From assembly GCA_016584305.1 (NCBI GenBank), contig JACEEZ010022898.1, forward strand, positions 59,967 through 123,966: 64,000 bases of DNA, in the 5' to 3' direction. This document shows, piece after piece, positions 22,300 through 32,345 of this stretch. Each line of letters starts with the position of its first letter. Position 1 is the first letter of the stretch. Origin of the DNA: Chionoecetes opilio. Taxonomy: Eukaryota; Arthropoda; Malacostraca; Decapoda; Majidae. A program made the translations under genes and the position numbers. A model generated the notes under the pieces. It was given only the letters and a program-made list of their open reading frames with translations, was not told the DNA's origin and ran no database searches.

Positions 22300-22558
22300 T
22301 GAACATAAGAAAATAAGGAAGCTACAAAAGGTCGCGAGACCTACATGTGGTAGTTCCTGTTACTTAACACTACCTACGTCCACCTTTCATCCCCATCCAT
22401 GAATTTATCCAGCCTCCTTTTAAAGCTCCCTATATATATATATATATATATATTGACTCCGCACTGACCACCTCCTTAAGGTACGGTTTTAAAGAGGCTT
22501 TTTTCAACCCCATTTCTTTTAAAGCTCCATATTGATTTCGCACTGAACACCTGACCGT
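22300..22558. mobile_element. Repeat remnant split by the RTE insertion
   Basis: GAACATAAGAAA...GCTACAA and GAGACCTACATGTGGTAGTT form a dispersed-repeat-like segment. A similar GAACATAAGAAAGTTACAAGAGG occurs at 24360, on the far side of the RTE. A (TA)n run lies at 22434-22453. Two AAAGCTCC(A/C)TAT segments repeat within it. Confidence 0.45.
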
Positions 22559-24326
22559 CATGTCAGGAGTCTTGCTGAGGATGTCGAGGGTCATTTGAAC
22601 GCTAATGACCTCCGACCCGCCTACCGAGCCCTGAAGAAGCTCCGTTCCAAGTCTCCTTCTCGGGCGAGTGCTATTCGAACAGCAGATGGGCGCCTCGTGT
22701 CGGACATGGATGGGCAGATGGCTCGTTGGGCTGAGTACTTTGGGCAGTTGTTCACGGTGGACCCTCCAACTGAGCAGCTTCACACCACTGGGTTACAGGC
22801 AGTGAATGCCGATCCTCCCATTGACGAAACCGCACCCTCTCTTGACGAAGTCAGAGAGGCTGTAGCAAAGTTGAGGGGTGGAAAGGCAGCTGGTGTTTGT
22901 AATATCAGTGCGGAGCTCCTCAAAGCTGGGGGTGAGGCCATGATCCGCGGGTTGCATGCTGTCCTGACTGCCGTGTGGCAATCAGGTACCATTCCTCCTG
23001 ACTGGAAAAGGGGGCTGGTCGTCCCTATCTGGAAAGGGAAAGTGGACCGTCAGGACTGCAACGATTACCGCGGTATTACACTGCTCAGCGTACCAGGCAA
23101 GGTGCTTGCCCATCTATTGCTGACACGGATTCGCAGTCATCTGGTGAAGCATCAGAGACCTCAGCAGTCTGGGTTCACGCCTGGTAAGTCAACAACGGAC
23201 CGCATCCTAGTGCTTCGTGTCCTGGTGGAACGCCGACGTGAGTTTCGACAGGGGATGCTTGCAGCCTATGTTGATCTCAAGAAGGCGTTTGACTCAGTGC
23301 ATCGTGAGTCACTCTGGGATCTAATGTGACTTTGAGGGATTCCTGCAAGGACTATTGGTTTGATAACTGGTCTGTATTCTGGGAACGAGAGTGCTGTGAA
23401 GTGTGGGGCAGGTGTATCTAGCTTCTTTCCTGTGAATACAGGAGTGAGGCAAGGGTGCGTCCTTGCCCCATCACTTTTCAACGCTTGTATGGACTGGGTA
23501 TTGGACAAGGTTGTAGATCAAAGTGATTGTGGAGCATCCGTAAGATCACTGATCTTGTTTTTGCCGATGATGCAGTAATCTTTGCCGAGTCGCTGGAGGT
23601 CCTGGTGATGGCTCTCGAGGCGCTGCACGAGGAGGCAAAGCCTTTGGGATTTGAGGTCTCCTGGCTCAAGACCAAGGTCCAGGTGTTTGGAGACTTACTA
23701 GAAAGTTTTACATACCTTGGTAGCGGTCCGTAATGACGGCGGTTCACGTCAAGAAGTCTTACACCAGATTGGCATAGCCCACGGTGTTATGGACTCGCTC
23801 AGCGGGAGTATTTGCCGTTGTCGGTACCTGTGCAGGAGGACAAAGATCCGGATCTTCAAGTCGCTTGTGATCCCTGTCTTACTTTATGGTTGTGAGACAT
23901 GGACACTAAATAGTGACTTGAAGAGACGAATCAACGCCTTTGGTAATAAGTGTCTTCGCAGAATCATGGGGTATCGCTGGGATGATTACGTGTCAAATCA
24001 GCGATTGCACCGTGAGACTGAATCGAGGCCTATTACCTGCATAGTCCGTCAGTGCCAACTTCGGCTATATGGGCATGTGGCACGCTACCCTGAAACCGAT
24101 CCTTCCCATCGGGTTGTATCTGTAAGAGACAATCCGGCGTGGAGGAGGCCAAGGGGGCGCCCACAAGGCTCGTGGCTGGGGCAAGTTGATGTTTCTTGTC
24201 GAGAGCTGCTTGGTATGGGAAAGGAGCCTGTATGGGAACTCGCGCGTGGTGACCCCCGGGAGGGGCGTCGTAGGGTGGGCGAGGCGACGCGCCCCCGGCG
24301 TATGCCCCCAATGATTGACTGATTGA
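22559..24326 (+). mobile_element. 5'-truncated RTE-type LINE
   Basis: A non-LTR element lacking its endonuclease. It is bracketed by the 9-bp duplication CCTGACCGT (22550-22558 and 24327-24335). The 3' end is the short repeat TGATTGACTGATTGA, the kind of tail common in RTE elements. It is closely related to the minus-strand copy at 29579-32348; the two retain complementary parts of the same protein. Confidence 0.88.
22595..24322 (+). pseudogene. Reverse transcriptase of RTE LINE, broken
   Basis: The frame starting in NANDLRPAYRALKKL covers the linker and first RT blocks (GGKAAG, IPPDWKRGLVVPIWKGK, NDYRGITLLSVPGKV, QSGFTPGKSTTD, YVDLKKAFDSVH). Two stops follow near 23328-23337 (the minus copy reads LLRLRG there). 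The RT core resumes with VNTGVRQGCVLAPSLFNACM and the catalytic FADDAVIFAES (near 23560-23590), where about 10 bp are missing before it. A further deletion of roughly 40 bp lies near 23690. The C-terminal part (YGCETWTLNSDLKRRINAF) runs to MPPMID. It is dead, but all RT blocks remain recognisable. Confidence 0.88.
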
Positions 24327-24591
24327 CCTGACCGTGTGTGGAGAAATGAGGATGTAATAAGAACATAAGAAAGTTACAAGAGGCCTATGTAATAATGTTG
24401 TAAAACAGCTGTTTTCTTACCCGGGTTACATGCATGTGAATGTTGAATGTATGGGTACGGGTGTCTTTTATTTCAATTATATTTTTCAAGTAGTAATATT
24501 ATGGAATGAGTTTGTTCTGTGTGTTATAAGGATATATGGGAAATGGCGAGTTGTATACATTTTTCATATTTTGATTTAAGGTTCAGGAAAT

Positions 24592-25946
24592 CAGTGTTGT
24601 AGGTCTCGAGACCGATCTTGAGACCAGTTTGATGTGGTCTTGGTCTCGGTCTCGTTTGATTTGGTCTTGATCTTGGTCTCCAAGCTTCTGGTCTCGGAGT
24701 TTGGCTCGAGACCAGGTCAAGACCAGGGTTAAAAAGTGCATCGCGGCGTGGGGAAGGTTGGTATATACAGAGAAAAATCATGGCTGTTTCGATTCACGGC
24801 GCGCCATACAGCGTTGTACTGTCTATAGATACTGCCTGACTAGCTCTACGGTGATGATGCATGAGCTGAGCCTTGCGAGCGCTGATAGAGTGCGTGTGAG
24901 TCGAGAGAACATGCATGACGTGGCAATTCTCGCAGCGATAATCTCCGTTTGCACGCACGCATGTTTGCAGCCCTGTTCACCTCCGTGTACTTCATATATG
25001 TGTAGGCCTGTGCAATCCCCGCACCCTTCGTACACGTACACCACAAGTTTAGCTAGTTTGCTTGGAAAACGTAACCACAGAATTTTTTTTTTTTCTGTTT
25101 GTTTCGTCATGCCAACGAAGCAATGAAAGAAGAAATATTTGACCTAGATGTTCAGTTGTTCACATATATTAAATTTTGTAAACATATTTTTTCCCTTATA
25201 CATTACCCTTGCCCCCCTTTTACCAGAGCTCGTTAGTCGTTACATCGAGCACATCTGGCAGCAGGGTTGCCAGGTGCAACAAACCACAAAATATACTTTT
25301 GGCATTCACACTACTTTTTTGGCATTTTCAATTTTTCATCATAAGAAAATGAAATTCAATTGACGACTATTTCTTGCAAATTCCAAAATTTGTTGAGTAA
25401 TTTCTGGCAAGAAATACAATTATTGGCAGGACCTGGCAACTCTGTCTGTCAGTGACGTCGGACAGTGAGGTGTACTGGACTAGTCTCACTTATTTTCCGT
25501 TCGCACACCGGAATGAGTAATCTTGTCGGCATCTTCAGCAGTTATCAAATTTGCGTTCAAGGACCACAAGGAGTTTTTTTTTATAAGAAACACGGAAACT
25601 AGAAGCACACAGCAGTTTGTACTTTCTGCAAGCAAAGCATCACGTCACGAACAAGGCTGGCACGACTTCGGCTTTAATCAAGGACTTGCGGCGATCCCAT
25701 CCGAACAACTTAGGACAATACCATTTAGTATTTACGCAGTACAGACCAAAAACATTCAGATAAGTCATATTTATAAAAAATATGTTTATATGCCTGTTCT
25801 TGGTCTTGGTCTGTTTCGGAGGGTCTGGTCTTGGTCTTGGTCTCGGTCTCGGAGGGCTGGTCTTGGTCTCGGAAGGTCTGGTCTTGGTCTTGGTCTCGAA
25901 GGGTCTGGTCTTGATCTCGGAGGGTCTGGTCTTGCTAACAACACTG
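24592..25946. mobile_element. hAT relic with GGTCTTGGTCTC subterminal repeats (copy 1)
   Basis: Starts CAGTGTTGTAGGTCTCGAGACC and ends CAACACTG, with 8-bp flanks CAGGAAAT and CAGGATAT (one mismatch). Both ends are filled with GGTCTTGGTCTCGG-type repeats in inverted orientation. The same element, in opposite orientation, is at 40448-41829 and 50214-51597. The centre holds a decayed BED finger. Confidence 0.85.
25560..25720 (+). pseudogene. Decayed BED zinc finger of a hAT transposase
   Basis: One frame reads AVCTFCKQSIT, the first Cys pair of a BED finger. After a frame change the sequence reads AGTTSALIK, then (D/H)LRRSHPNN, the second half with the His pair. In this copy the first His position is Asp; the copies near 40700 and 50465 keep His. 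A stop precedes the finger and no transposase core follows. The pattern C-x2-C ... L-x-x-H-L-x5-H is typical of BED fingers at the N-terminus of hAT transposases. Confidence 0.5.
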
Positions 25947-25954
25947 CAGGATAT

Positions 25955-26540
25955 CAAAACTTTCATGAACTCATAAAATACAGATCAGTTATTTGATACT
26001 ATTAAATCCCATTCTATGACAGTTTACAATTGTTACTGTTAAGGATTTGTTGCAGTAACCTCTTGATTAATATAATTTTTTTTATGCAGAGTATGTAATT
26101 AATGACATGCATAACATGTAGGCTACGCGCATTCAGATTTATCAAGTACCTGACTTTATAACTGAAGTAGTGTAAGATTGGCAGTATGTATGAATATTTT
26201 TGACACCTATAATATGATGTGCAGAAAATATATATCAACTCATCATCAGTTACCTTTCAATTTATTCAAAACCATTTACTTAGTATTTCTGGTATATAGC
26301 AGTTTCCTCTACAATATATAGTCATGATTAATTTATCTAGTATTTCATGCCTGTACATATATTCCTTGTATACTAACCTTTTTTTTCTAATTTAAGACTT
26401 AGTTCGAAGACTCATTCTTTGATCAGAGACTCACAACTTTCTTTGATTAGAGACTAGAAACATGGGTTTAATCATGAGTAACATACTACCTATTTATGAG
26501 TCTTTGCAGCTCTCAGTGTGACCAGCTCATATCATATATC
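25955..26540. other. Intergenic, nothing recognised
   Basis: AT-rich sequence without coding potential, repeats or motifs that could be supported. Confidence 0.4.
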
Positions 26541-26547
26541 TAGGTTT

Positions 26548-26627
26548 TTTTAAAGGCACTTGATAGAGTTCAGCATCATGAATCAATGCATAGAGTGACA
26601 CGGCTTGGGATTAGAGGTAATACACTG
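26548..26627 (+). pseudogene. Tiny LINE reverse transcriptase relic
   Basis: An 80-bp stretch reads FLKALDRVQHHES then MHRVTRLGIRGNTL. This resembles the palm block of CR1/Jockey-type LINEs (F-K-A-D-x-V-x-H, then a leucine-rich segment and GI-G). Too short to classify. Confidence 0.4.
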
Positions 26628-26654
26628 TCAAATGGAATATTTTCTTGTTCTTTC

Positions 26655-27500
26655 ATTTCTCATTCGCTATGACATTTCTTTCCTCCAGTGTTTTCCTATA
26701 AGCATCTCTCTTTTCTTTCATCGCTTCTTTAACCTCATCCAACCACCATGCGCTCCCTTTCTTCTTCCCAACCATCACTACTTTCATCACTAACTCTACC
26801 TCTCACAACTTTTGAATCCATCACATCTGCCTTCAGCATTAGATCCACAGCCACAAAATATATCGATCCCTTTTGTTTATTTTGTACTCCTTTTCTCCAA
26901 GTATGTCGGTGGATCATAATGTGTTGAAAGGTGTTTGCTAAGAACAACAACCTTTCAGCACAGACGTCCACCAACCACTCATCATTCTCATTTCGTCCAG
27001 GTACTCCCCATTTACCCACCACTTCACTCCCCATTTACCCACCACTTCACTCCCCATTTACCCACCACTTCACTCCCCATTTACCCACCACTTCACTCCC
27101 CATTTACCCACCACTTCACTCCACATTTTCCCACCACTTCACTCCACATTTACCCACCACTTCACTCCCTATTTACCCACCACTTCACTCCACATTTTCC
27201 CACCACTTCACTCCACATTTACCCACCCCTTCACTCCACATTTACCCACCACTTCACTCCCCATTTACCCACCACTTCACACCCCATTTACCCACCACTT
27301 CACACCCCATTTACCCACCACTTCACACCCCATTTAACCACCACTTCACCTATTCTTTCATTCTCTACTATTGCATTCATATAACCCATGACAATCACAT
27401 TTCTTCTAGTCTTAAAACTCCTTAACACATTCATTCAAGTCATTCCAAAATTTCATCAGTCCACTCTTACCTTTCACGTTCACTTGAACAATGAGCACAC
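26655..27500 (-). pseudogene. LINE endonuclease/linker relic containing a minisatellite
   Basis: Reading on the minus strand, from about 27500, relics of an AP-like endonuclease appear: WNDLNECVKEF, then RNVIVMGYMNAIVENE (the GD-x-NA motif, decayed), then GEVVVKWG. After the minisatellite (27001-27345) the frame continues VVGKWGVPGRNENDEWLVDV, then CAERLLFLANTFQH and HRHTWRKGV. It ends, after one frame change, with WWLDEVKEAMKEKRDAYRK, the start of the linker to the RT. The order and motifs match endonuclease/RT proteins abundant in arthropod genomes (RTE-like). Stops and shifts show it is dead. Confidence 0.7.
27001..27345. repeat. 23-bp minisatellite (CACTTCACTCCCCATTTACCCAC)-type
   Basis: About fifteen near-identical 23-bp units with small variants (CACATTTTCC, CACCCC). 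On the minus strand the unit reads GTGAAGTGGTGGGTAAATGG, matching the endonuclease codons for GEVV-KWG on either side. The long open frames on the plus strand are repeat translations, not genes. Confidence 0.92.
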
Positions 27501-27779
27501 AAACACACCCAAGCATATTTGATTTTACAATCTTATATTTCACTCACCCTATTATTGTGCCCTTCCAACCATATTCTGTCACACATTTCCACACTATTTC
27601 TTAATACCCTTATATCTCAATAAATATAAATCATAGTCCTGGTTTATCAAACATTAAAATATATTATCAAATCGTTTTATAATGATGGTATAGGCGTGGT
27701 TATAGATGGTTGTCATTGCAATGCATGCCGGAAGCTAAACCATTTTTCTATCCTTTAGTGGACAAATGACGCCTTTGGG
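27501..27779. other. Possible further LINE relic, otherwise nothing recognised
   Basis: Minus-strand sequence next to the endonuclease relic contains short peptide-like stretches but no firm motif. No gene is supported. Confidence 0.3.
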
Positions 27780-28129
27780 GAGGCGGTAGCGGAGTGGTTA
27801 GCGTCTCCGAGTGGCGTTCTCGGTGACCCGAGTTCGATCCACGAAGAAAACCAAAACCTTTCTGCACCGTCGAGTGGCCTAAGTACACCCACATGCCCTG
27901 CCCATCAACTCTACCTTCGATTGCGAGTGCATCGGAGGACACAGGGGGGCGGCATGAGCCTCTAATCACAGGCGTCACTATAAGAATCCTGCCTGCGCCA
28001 CCACGGGCGAGGACCAACCATCAGAGCCCTCAAGTGAATCTCCAGAGCCTACCATCCGAGCCCTGGGTCACCACTGCCTACAGGCGCTATAGTAAAAGAA
28101 AGAAAAAAAAAAAAAAAAAAAAAAAAAAC
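27780..28129 (+). mobile_element. tRNA-derived SINE with poly-A tail
   Basis: The head resembles a class II (Ser/Leu-like) tRNA: A box GCGGAGTGGTTAGCG, long variable arm, B box GAGTTCGATCC. The body contains CGTCGAGTGGCC, GGCGGCATGAGCCTCTAATCACAGGCG and CACTGCCTACAGGCGCTATAG, then an A-rich tail (28093-28129). The same body is recognisable, scattered by insertions, from 42310 to 47085 and from 52080 to 62350. Confidence 0.8.
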
Positions 28130-28447
28130 ATAAGATGGTGATGATGGTGTACAAACTACATCAATGCTATGATAAGATTTATTTTTGATCAGTTGAGAGG
28201 GACACAGGAACCTATAGGGAAGGGGCTCAAGGTGGGGAGATAGCAGGGTTGTTGATTTTTTTTATTTAAAAAAAAAAAAAAAAAAAACGATTTATTTGAT
28301 TTAAATCGGATTTATTTGATTTAAAGATTTTCTTTTATTAATTTGATGTTCTACATGAAATCTAACTAATAAAGGATATTGTTTAGCATATTTATAACAA
28401 AAAAGATTAAATAAATAAATTATAGATGCATCTAACATGAATATCTA

Positions 28448-29107
28448 TCTATAATAATATAAGCGAAAGTGTGTGTGTGTGTCTGTCTGTCCGCGATAGG
28501 TGCCGCCCCCAGTGCCCCAATCCCCTCATATGGCACAGTTTTGGAACCAGCTCGACCAGGGGAAGGTTTTAAGCCCACTTATGAGATGATCCGATCACTT
28601 TTTTATATTTTTTTTATAGCAGCCTATTAGCGAGAATTTTGAAAAAAAAGTGGGTTGCGAGAATTGAGGAAACCTTGATGTAGGGTGATGGGTAATGGGT
28701 GAGTGAATGGGTGGGGTGATGGGTAATGGGTGTGGGGTGATGGGTGAGTGAATGGGTGGGGGGTTATGGGTGAGGGAATAGATGGGGGGTGATGGGAAAT
28801 GGGTGAGTGAATGGGTGTGTGGTGATGGGTAATGGGTGAGTGAATGGGTGGGGGGTGATGGGTAATGGGTGAGTGAATGGGTGAGGGGTGATGGGTAATG
28901 GGTGAGTGAATGGGTTGGGGGTGATGTGAATGGGTTGGCGTTAATACATACAATCATGATTTCAGGAAAGCTAGAAGGGGCTATCTGGAGCGTCTGTGTT
29001 TGGTGGGCCTTTGGCCCACCAAACACGGGTGGTGGGCCGAAGGCCCACCAATAGCCCTCCGCAGGAGCTAGCCAAAAAGTCTGCCCGGAGGGCGGCTTTG
29101 CGGCTAG
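28448..29107 (+). mobile_element. Non-autonomous Helitron with internal minisatellite (copy 1)
   Basis: The 5' end is TCTATAATAATATAAGC after a host A. The 3' end is CTAG before a host T, preceded by a GC-rich hairpin (GCCCGGAGGGCGGC region) and a second palindrome, GGTGGGCC...GGCCCACC. These match Helitron rules: A/T insertion, TC start, CTRR end with a nearby hairpin, no target duplication. The same ends and body occur inverted at 62932-63781. No Rep/helicase is encoded. Confidence 0.85.
28676..28930. repeat. Helitron minisatellite, unit like GGGTGATGGGTAATGGGTGAGTGAATGGGT
   Basis: About nine imperfect units of roughly 30 bp. Variants such as a GTGTGT spacer, GGGAAATGG and GAATAGATGG mark individual units and allow comparison with 29745-29846 and 63117-63510. 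Frames across it are repeat translations. Confidence 0.9.
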
Positions 29108-29263
29108 TAACATATAATGCATATAACAGTAGCTACACTCAAAACTGAGGCACTGCCTCGGTACAGAGAAGGCAGCAAAACTTGTTTTACTTTTGAAGTC
29201 CCTGAATCAACACACTCCTCCTCATGATCACGATGATGCTTAAATTATGTGTTGGGTCTAACC

Positions 29264-29555
29264 CAGTGGTTCCCAACCTTTTTTCTGTCGTTTCCCCCTT
29301 CAACCAGTTCAACCATCCGGATTTCCCCCTTCATATGAATTTTTTTTTGCCAAAACACAAAAATTGGCTTGCTTAATAACACAAGCATATAGACACTATC
29401 TTCTACAGTATATCTATATATACTTGAAGAAAAGTCAATAGCTGTATTCTAAGACTTTTTTTTTCTGTCGACTAAATGCTAGTAATTTAGATGTCCCTCA
29501 GGATACATTTCTCCCTTAGAATCCTTAGAAATTTCCCCCAGGTTGGGAAATACTG
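29264..29555. mobile_element. hAT MITE inside the larger hAT element
   Basis: Ends CAGTGGTTCCCAACC and GGTTGGGAAATACTG are inverted. Flanks GTCTAACC and GCTCTAAC are an imperfect 8-bp duplication. The interior contains TTTCCCCCTTC repeats and no coding sequence. Confidence 0.7.
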
Positions 29556-29744
29556 GCTCTAACCCATTAAATTAAAGTCAATCAATCAGTCATTGGGGGC
29601 ATACGCCGGGGGGCGCGTCGCCTCGCCCACCCTACGACGCCACTCCCGGGGGTCACCACGCGCGAGTTCCCATGAAGGCTCCTTTCCCATACCAAGCAAC
29701 TCTCGACAAGAAACATCAACTTGCCCCAGCCACGAGCCTTGTGG

Positions 29745-29846
29745 TCACCCCCCACCCATTCACTCACCCATTACCCATCACCACACACCCATTCACTCAC
29801 CCATTTCCCATCACCCCCCATCTATTCCCTCACCCATCACCCATAA
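29745..29846. repeat. Inverted copy of the neighbouring Helitron minisatellite inside the RTE
   Basis: RTE sequence is contiguous up to GCCTTGTGG and resumes at CCCCCTTGGCC. Compared with 24150-24170, a few bases have been exchanged for about 100 bp of CACCCATTCACTCACCCAT repeats. The order of variant units (ACACACC spacer, TTTCCCATC, ATCTATTCCCTC, CATAACCCC) equals that of 28745-28850 read in reverse complement. Confidence 0.85.
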
Positions 29847-29849
29847 CCC

Positions 29850-30849
29850 CCCCCTTGGCCTCCTCCACGCCGGATTGTCTCTTACAGATACAACCTGATG
29901 GGAAGGATCGGTTTCAGGGTAGCGTGCCACATGCCCATATAGCCGAAGTTGGCGCTGACGGACTATGCAGGTAATAGGCCTCGATTCAGTCTCACGGTGC
30001 AATCGCTGATTTGACACGTAATCATCCCAGCGATACCCCATGATTCTGCGAAGACACTTCTTACCAAAGGCATTGATTCGTCTCTTCAAGTCACTATTTA
30101 GTGTCCATGTCTCACAACCATAGAGTAAGACAGGGATCACAAGCGACTTGAAGATCCGGATCTTTGTCCTCCTGCACAGGTACCGACAACGCCAAATACT
30201 CCCGCTGAGCGAGTCCATAACACCGTGGGCTATGCCAATCCCCCATAAGACTTCTTGACGTGACCCGCCGTCATTATGGACTGCGTTACCAAGGTATGTA
30301 AAACTTTCCAAGATCTCAATGTCCTCGCCACACGCATGAACAGACTGTACTGCTTCACCAAACACCTGGACCTTGGTCTTGAACCAGGAGACCTCAAGTC
30401 CCAAAGGCTTTGCCTCCTCGTGCAGCGCCTCGAGAGCCATCACCAGGACCTCCAGCGACTCAGCAAAGATTACTGCATCATCGGCAAAAACAAGATCAGT
30501 GATCTTGGTGTTGCCGACGGATGCTCCACAATCACTTTGATCTACAACCCTGTCCAATACCCAGTCCATACAAGCGTTGAAAAGTGATGGGGCAAGGACG
30601 CACCCTTGCCTCACTCCTGTATTCACAGGAAAGAAGCTGGATACACCTGCCCCACACTTCACAGCACTCTCAGTCCCAGAATACAGACCAGTTATCAAAC
30701 CAATAGTCCTTGCAGGAATCCCTCGAAGTCGCAGAAGATCCCAGAGTGACTCACGATGCACTGAGTCAAACGCCTTCTTGAGATCAACATAGGCTGCAAG
30801 CATCCCCTGTCGAAACTCACGTCGGCGTTCCACCAGGACACGAAGCGCT
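29850..30849 (-). pseudogene. RTE reverse transcriptase palm, thumb and C-terminus
   Basis: A clean frame of over 300 codons begins within TTDRILVLRVLVERRREF. It carries YVDLKKAFDSVHRESLWDLL, VNTGVRQGCVLAPSLFN, the catalytic FADDAVIFAES, EVSWFKTKVQVFG, YGCETWTLNSDL and LRRIMGYRWDDYV, all in order. The RT fingers are absent, lost in the deletion between endonuclease and palm. The last codons are replaced by minisatellite sequence (29745-29846). Downstream RTE 3' sequence resumes at 29579-29744. Confidence 0.88.
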
Positions 30850-32345
30850 AGGATACGGTCCGTTGTTGTAACCTATGTATGTGAATGCCTGTAACCCAGT
30901 GGTGTGAAGCTGCTCAGTTGGAGGGTCCACCGTGAACAACTGCCCAAAGTACTCAGCCCAACGAGCCATCTGCCCATCCATGTCCGACACGAGGCGCCCA
31001 TCTGCTGTTCGAATAGCACTCGCCCGAGAAGGAGACTTGGAACGGAGCTTCTTCAGGGCTCGGTAGGCGGGTCGGAGGTCATTAGCGTTCAAATGACCCT
31101 CGACATCCTCAGCGAGACTCCTGACATACCTCTCCTTGTCTCTCCTCAGGAGGGTTCTAGTCCGGCGTGACAGAGCCCTGTGCTGGTCCCGGTTCCCAGC
31201 CAGCCTGGCAGCGCGACTCTCCTCGATTTTCTCCAGTGTCTCCATAGAGATAAAACCACGCCTTGACCTCGGGCGCTCCCCAATACACTCCTTGGCAGCC
31301 TGTAGAGTTTCACGTTTGAAGGTATCCCACAGTTCTACAGGATCCCCGAGAGCACCGAGCACATCAAACCGATTTGAGACTGCCACCGCATACTCATGAG
31401 CACATGTCAAGTCCTTCAGTTTCTCAAGATGAAACACAGTATGGTTACCTCTTGAGATTCTTCTGGACTTGACATAAAGCTTAAGTGTAGCAACAACAAG
31501 TCTGTGATCTGTTCCAAAGAACTCAGCACTCCGGTAAACCCTGCAGTTCTGGAGGATCCTCCAACGAGTACTAACGAGGATGTGGTCGATCTCCTTAGCT
31601 ACCCCTCCGGCATTACTATACCATGTCCAGCGGTGCAGCTCTGGTCTCTGATACCAAGAACCTGCAATTCTCAACCTTCGGGACCTTGCAAAGTTCAGAA
31701 GCAGAGAACTGTTGGTGTTTCTGGTACCGGAGCCATGGGGACCAACACACAACTCATAGCCATCTCTCACAGTGCCAGTAGTAGCATTGAAGTCGCCCAA
31801 GACAATGAGTGTGTCCCGAGGAGGACACTGGTCTAATACAGAGTCGAGTTTGGCGTAGAACATCTCCTTCTCTTCAGTTTTACGTATCTCGGTAGGAGCG
31901 TACACTGCAACAAGAGACATGAAACCCAGAGTGTGTTTCATCCTCACCCGCATTATACGCTCATCAACCGGAGTAACCTCAACAACTGACGGCTGCAGTT
32001 TGCTGGAGATGCCTATAGCTACTCCCCGTACACGGTGACCATTGCTCATGCCGGACCAGTAGTAGGTGTAACCCCCACTGCTAGTCTCGCCACTGCCAGG
32101 CCTCCTCGTCTCAGAGAGTCCCACTATATCCACCCTCAGCCTACTGAGCTCGTCCGATAGGAGAGGTAGTCGATGATCGTCCGAGAGGCTCAGAACGTTC
32201 CACGAGCCCACACGAAGAACCCTCCGCAGGTTGATCCCAGGAGTGATTCGACGGGCAGGCGCCGCCTCTGCACCGCCCCGGCCACCCCCATAAGAAAAAG
32301 TTGGGCTAGGGGGCCCTACCACTTGATTTAGAGTGCGGGATTCCC
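30850..32345 (-). pseudogene. RTE endonuclease domain and linker
   Basis: A long open frame of about 500 codons, read from 32345 downward; no ATG is evident at its 5' edge. The AP-endonuclease-like domain starts RVGSWNVLSLSDD (catalytic Asn). It continues VDIVGLSETRRPGSG (catalytic Glu), LIVLGDFNATTGTV (GDFNA), KEIDHILVSTRW and FFGTDHRLVVATL (catalytic Asp-His). A basic linker follows (RRTRTLLRRDKERYVRSL). The domain nicks target DNA for target-primed reverse transcription. After TTGLQA the frame runs into 17 bp of foreign filler and then RT sequence out of frame, so the original fusion is broken even though the endonuclease itself looks intact. Confidence 0.88.

Noticed and set aside
21934..22306. 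Gly/Trp-rich minus-strand frames over the CRYZ 3' UTR
   Set aside because: Repeat translations overlapping exon 8 and the 3' UTR minisatellite in antisense.
26931..27425. Pro/His/Tyr/Thr-rich frames on the plus strand
   Set aside because: Pure translation of the 23-bp minisatellite. The real, dead coding sequence is the LINE endonuclease on the opposite strand.
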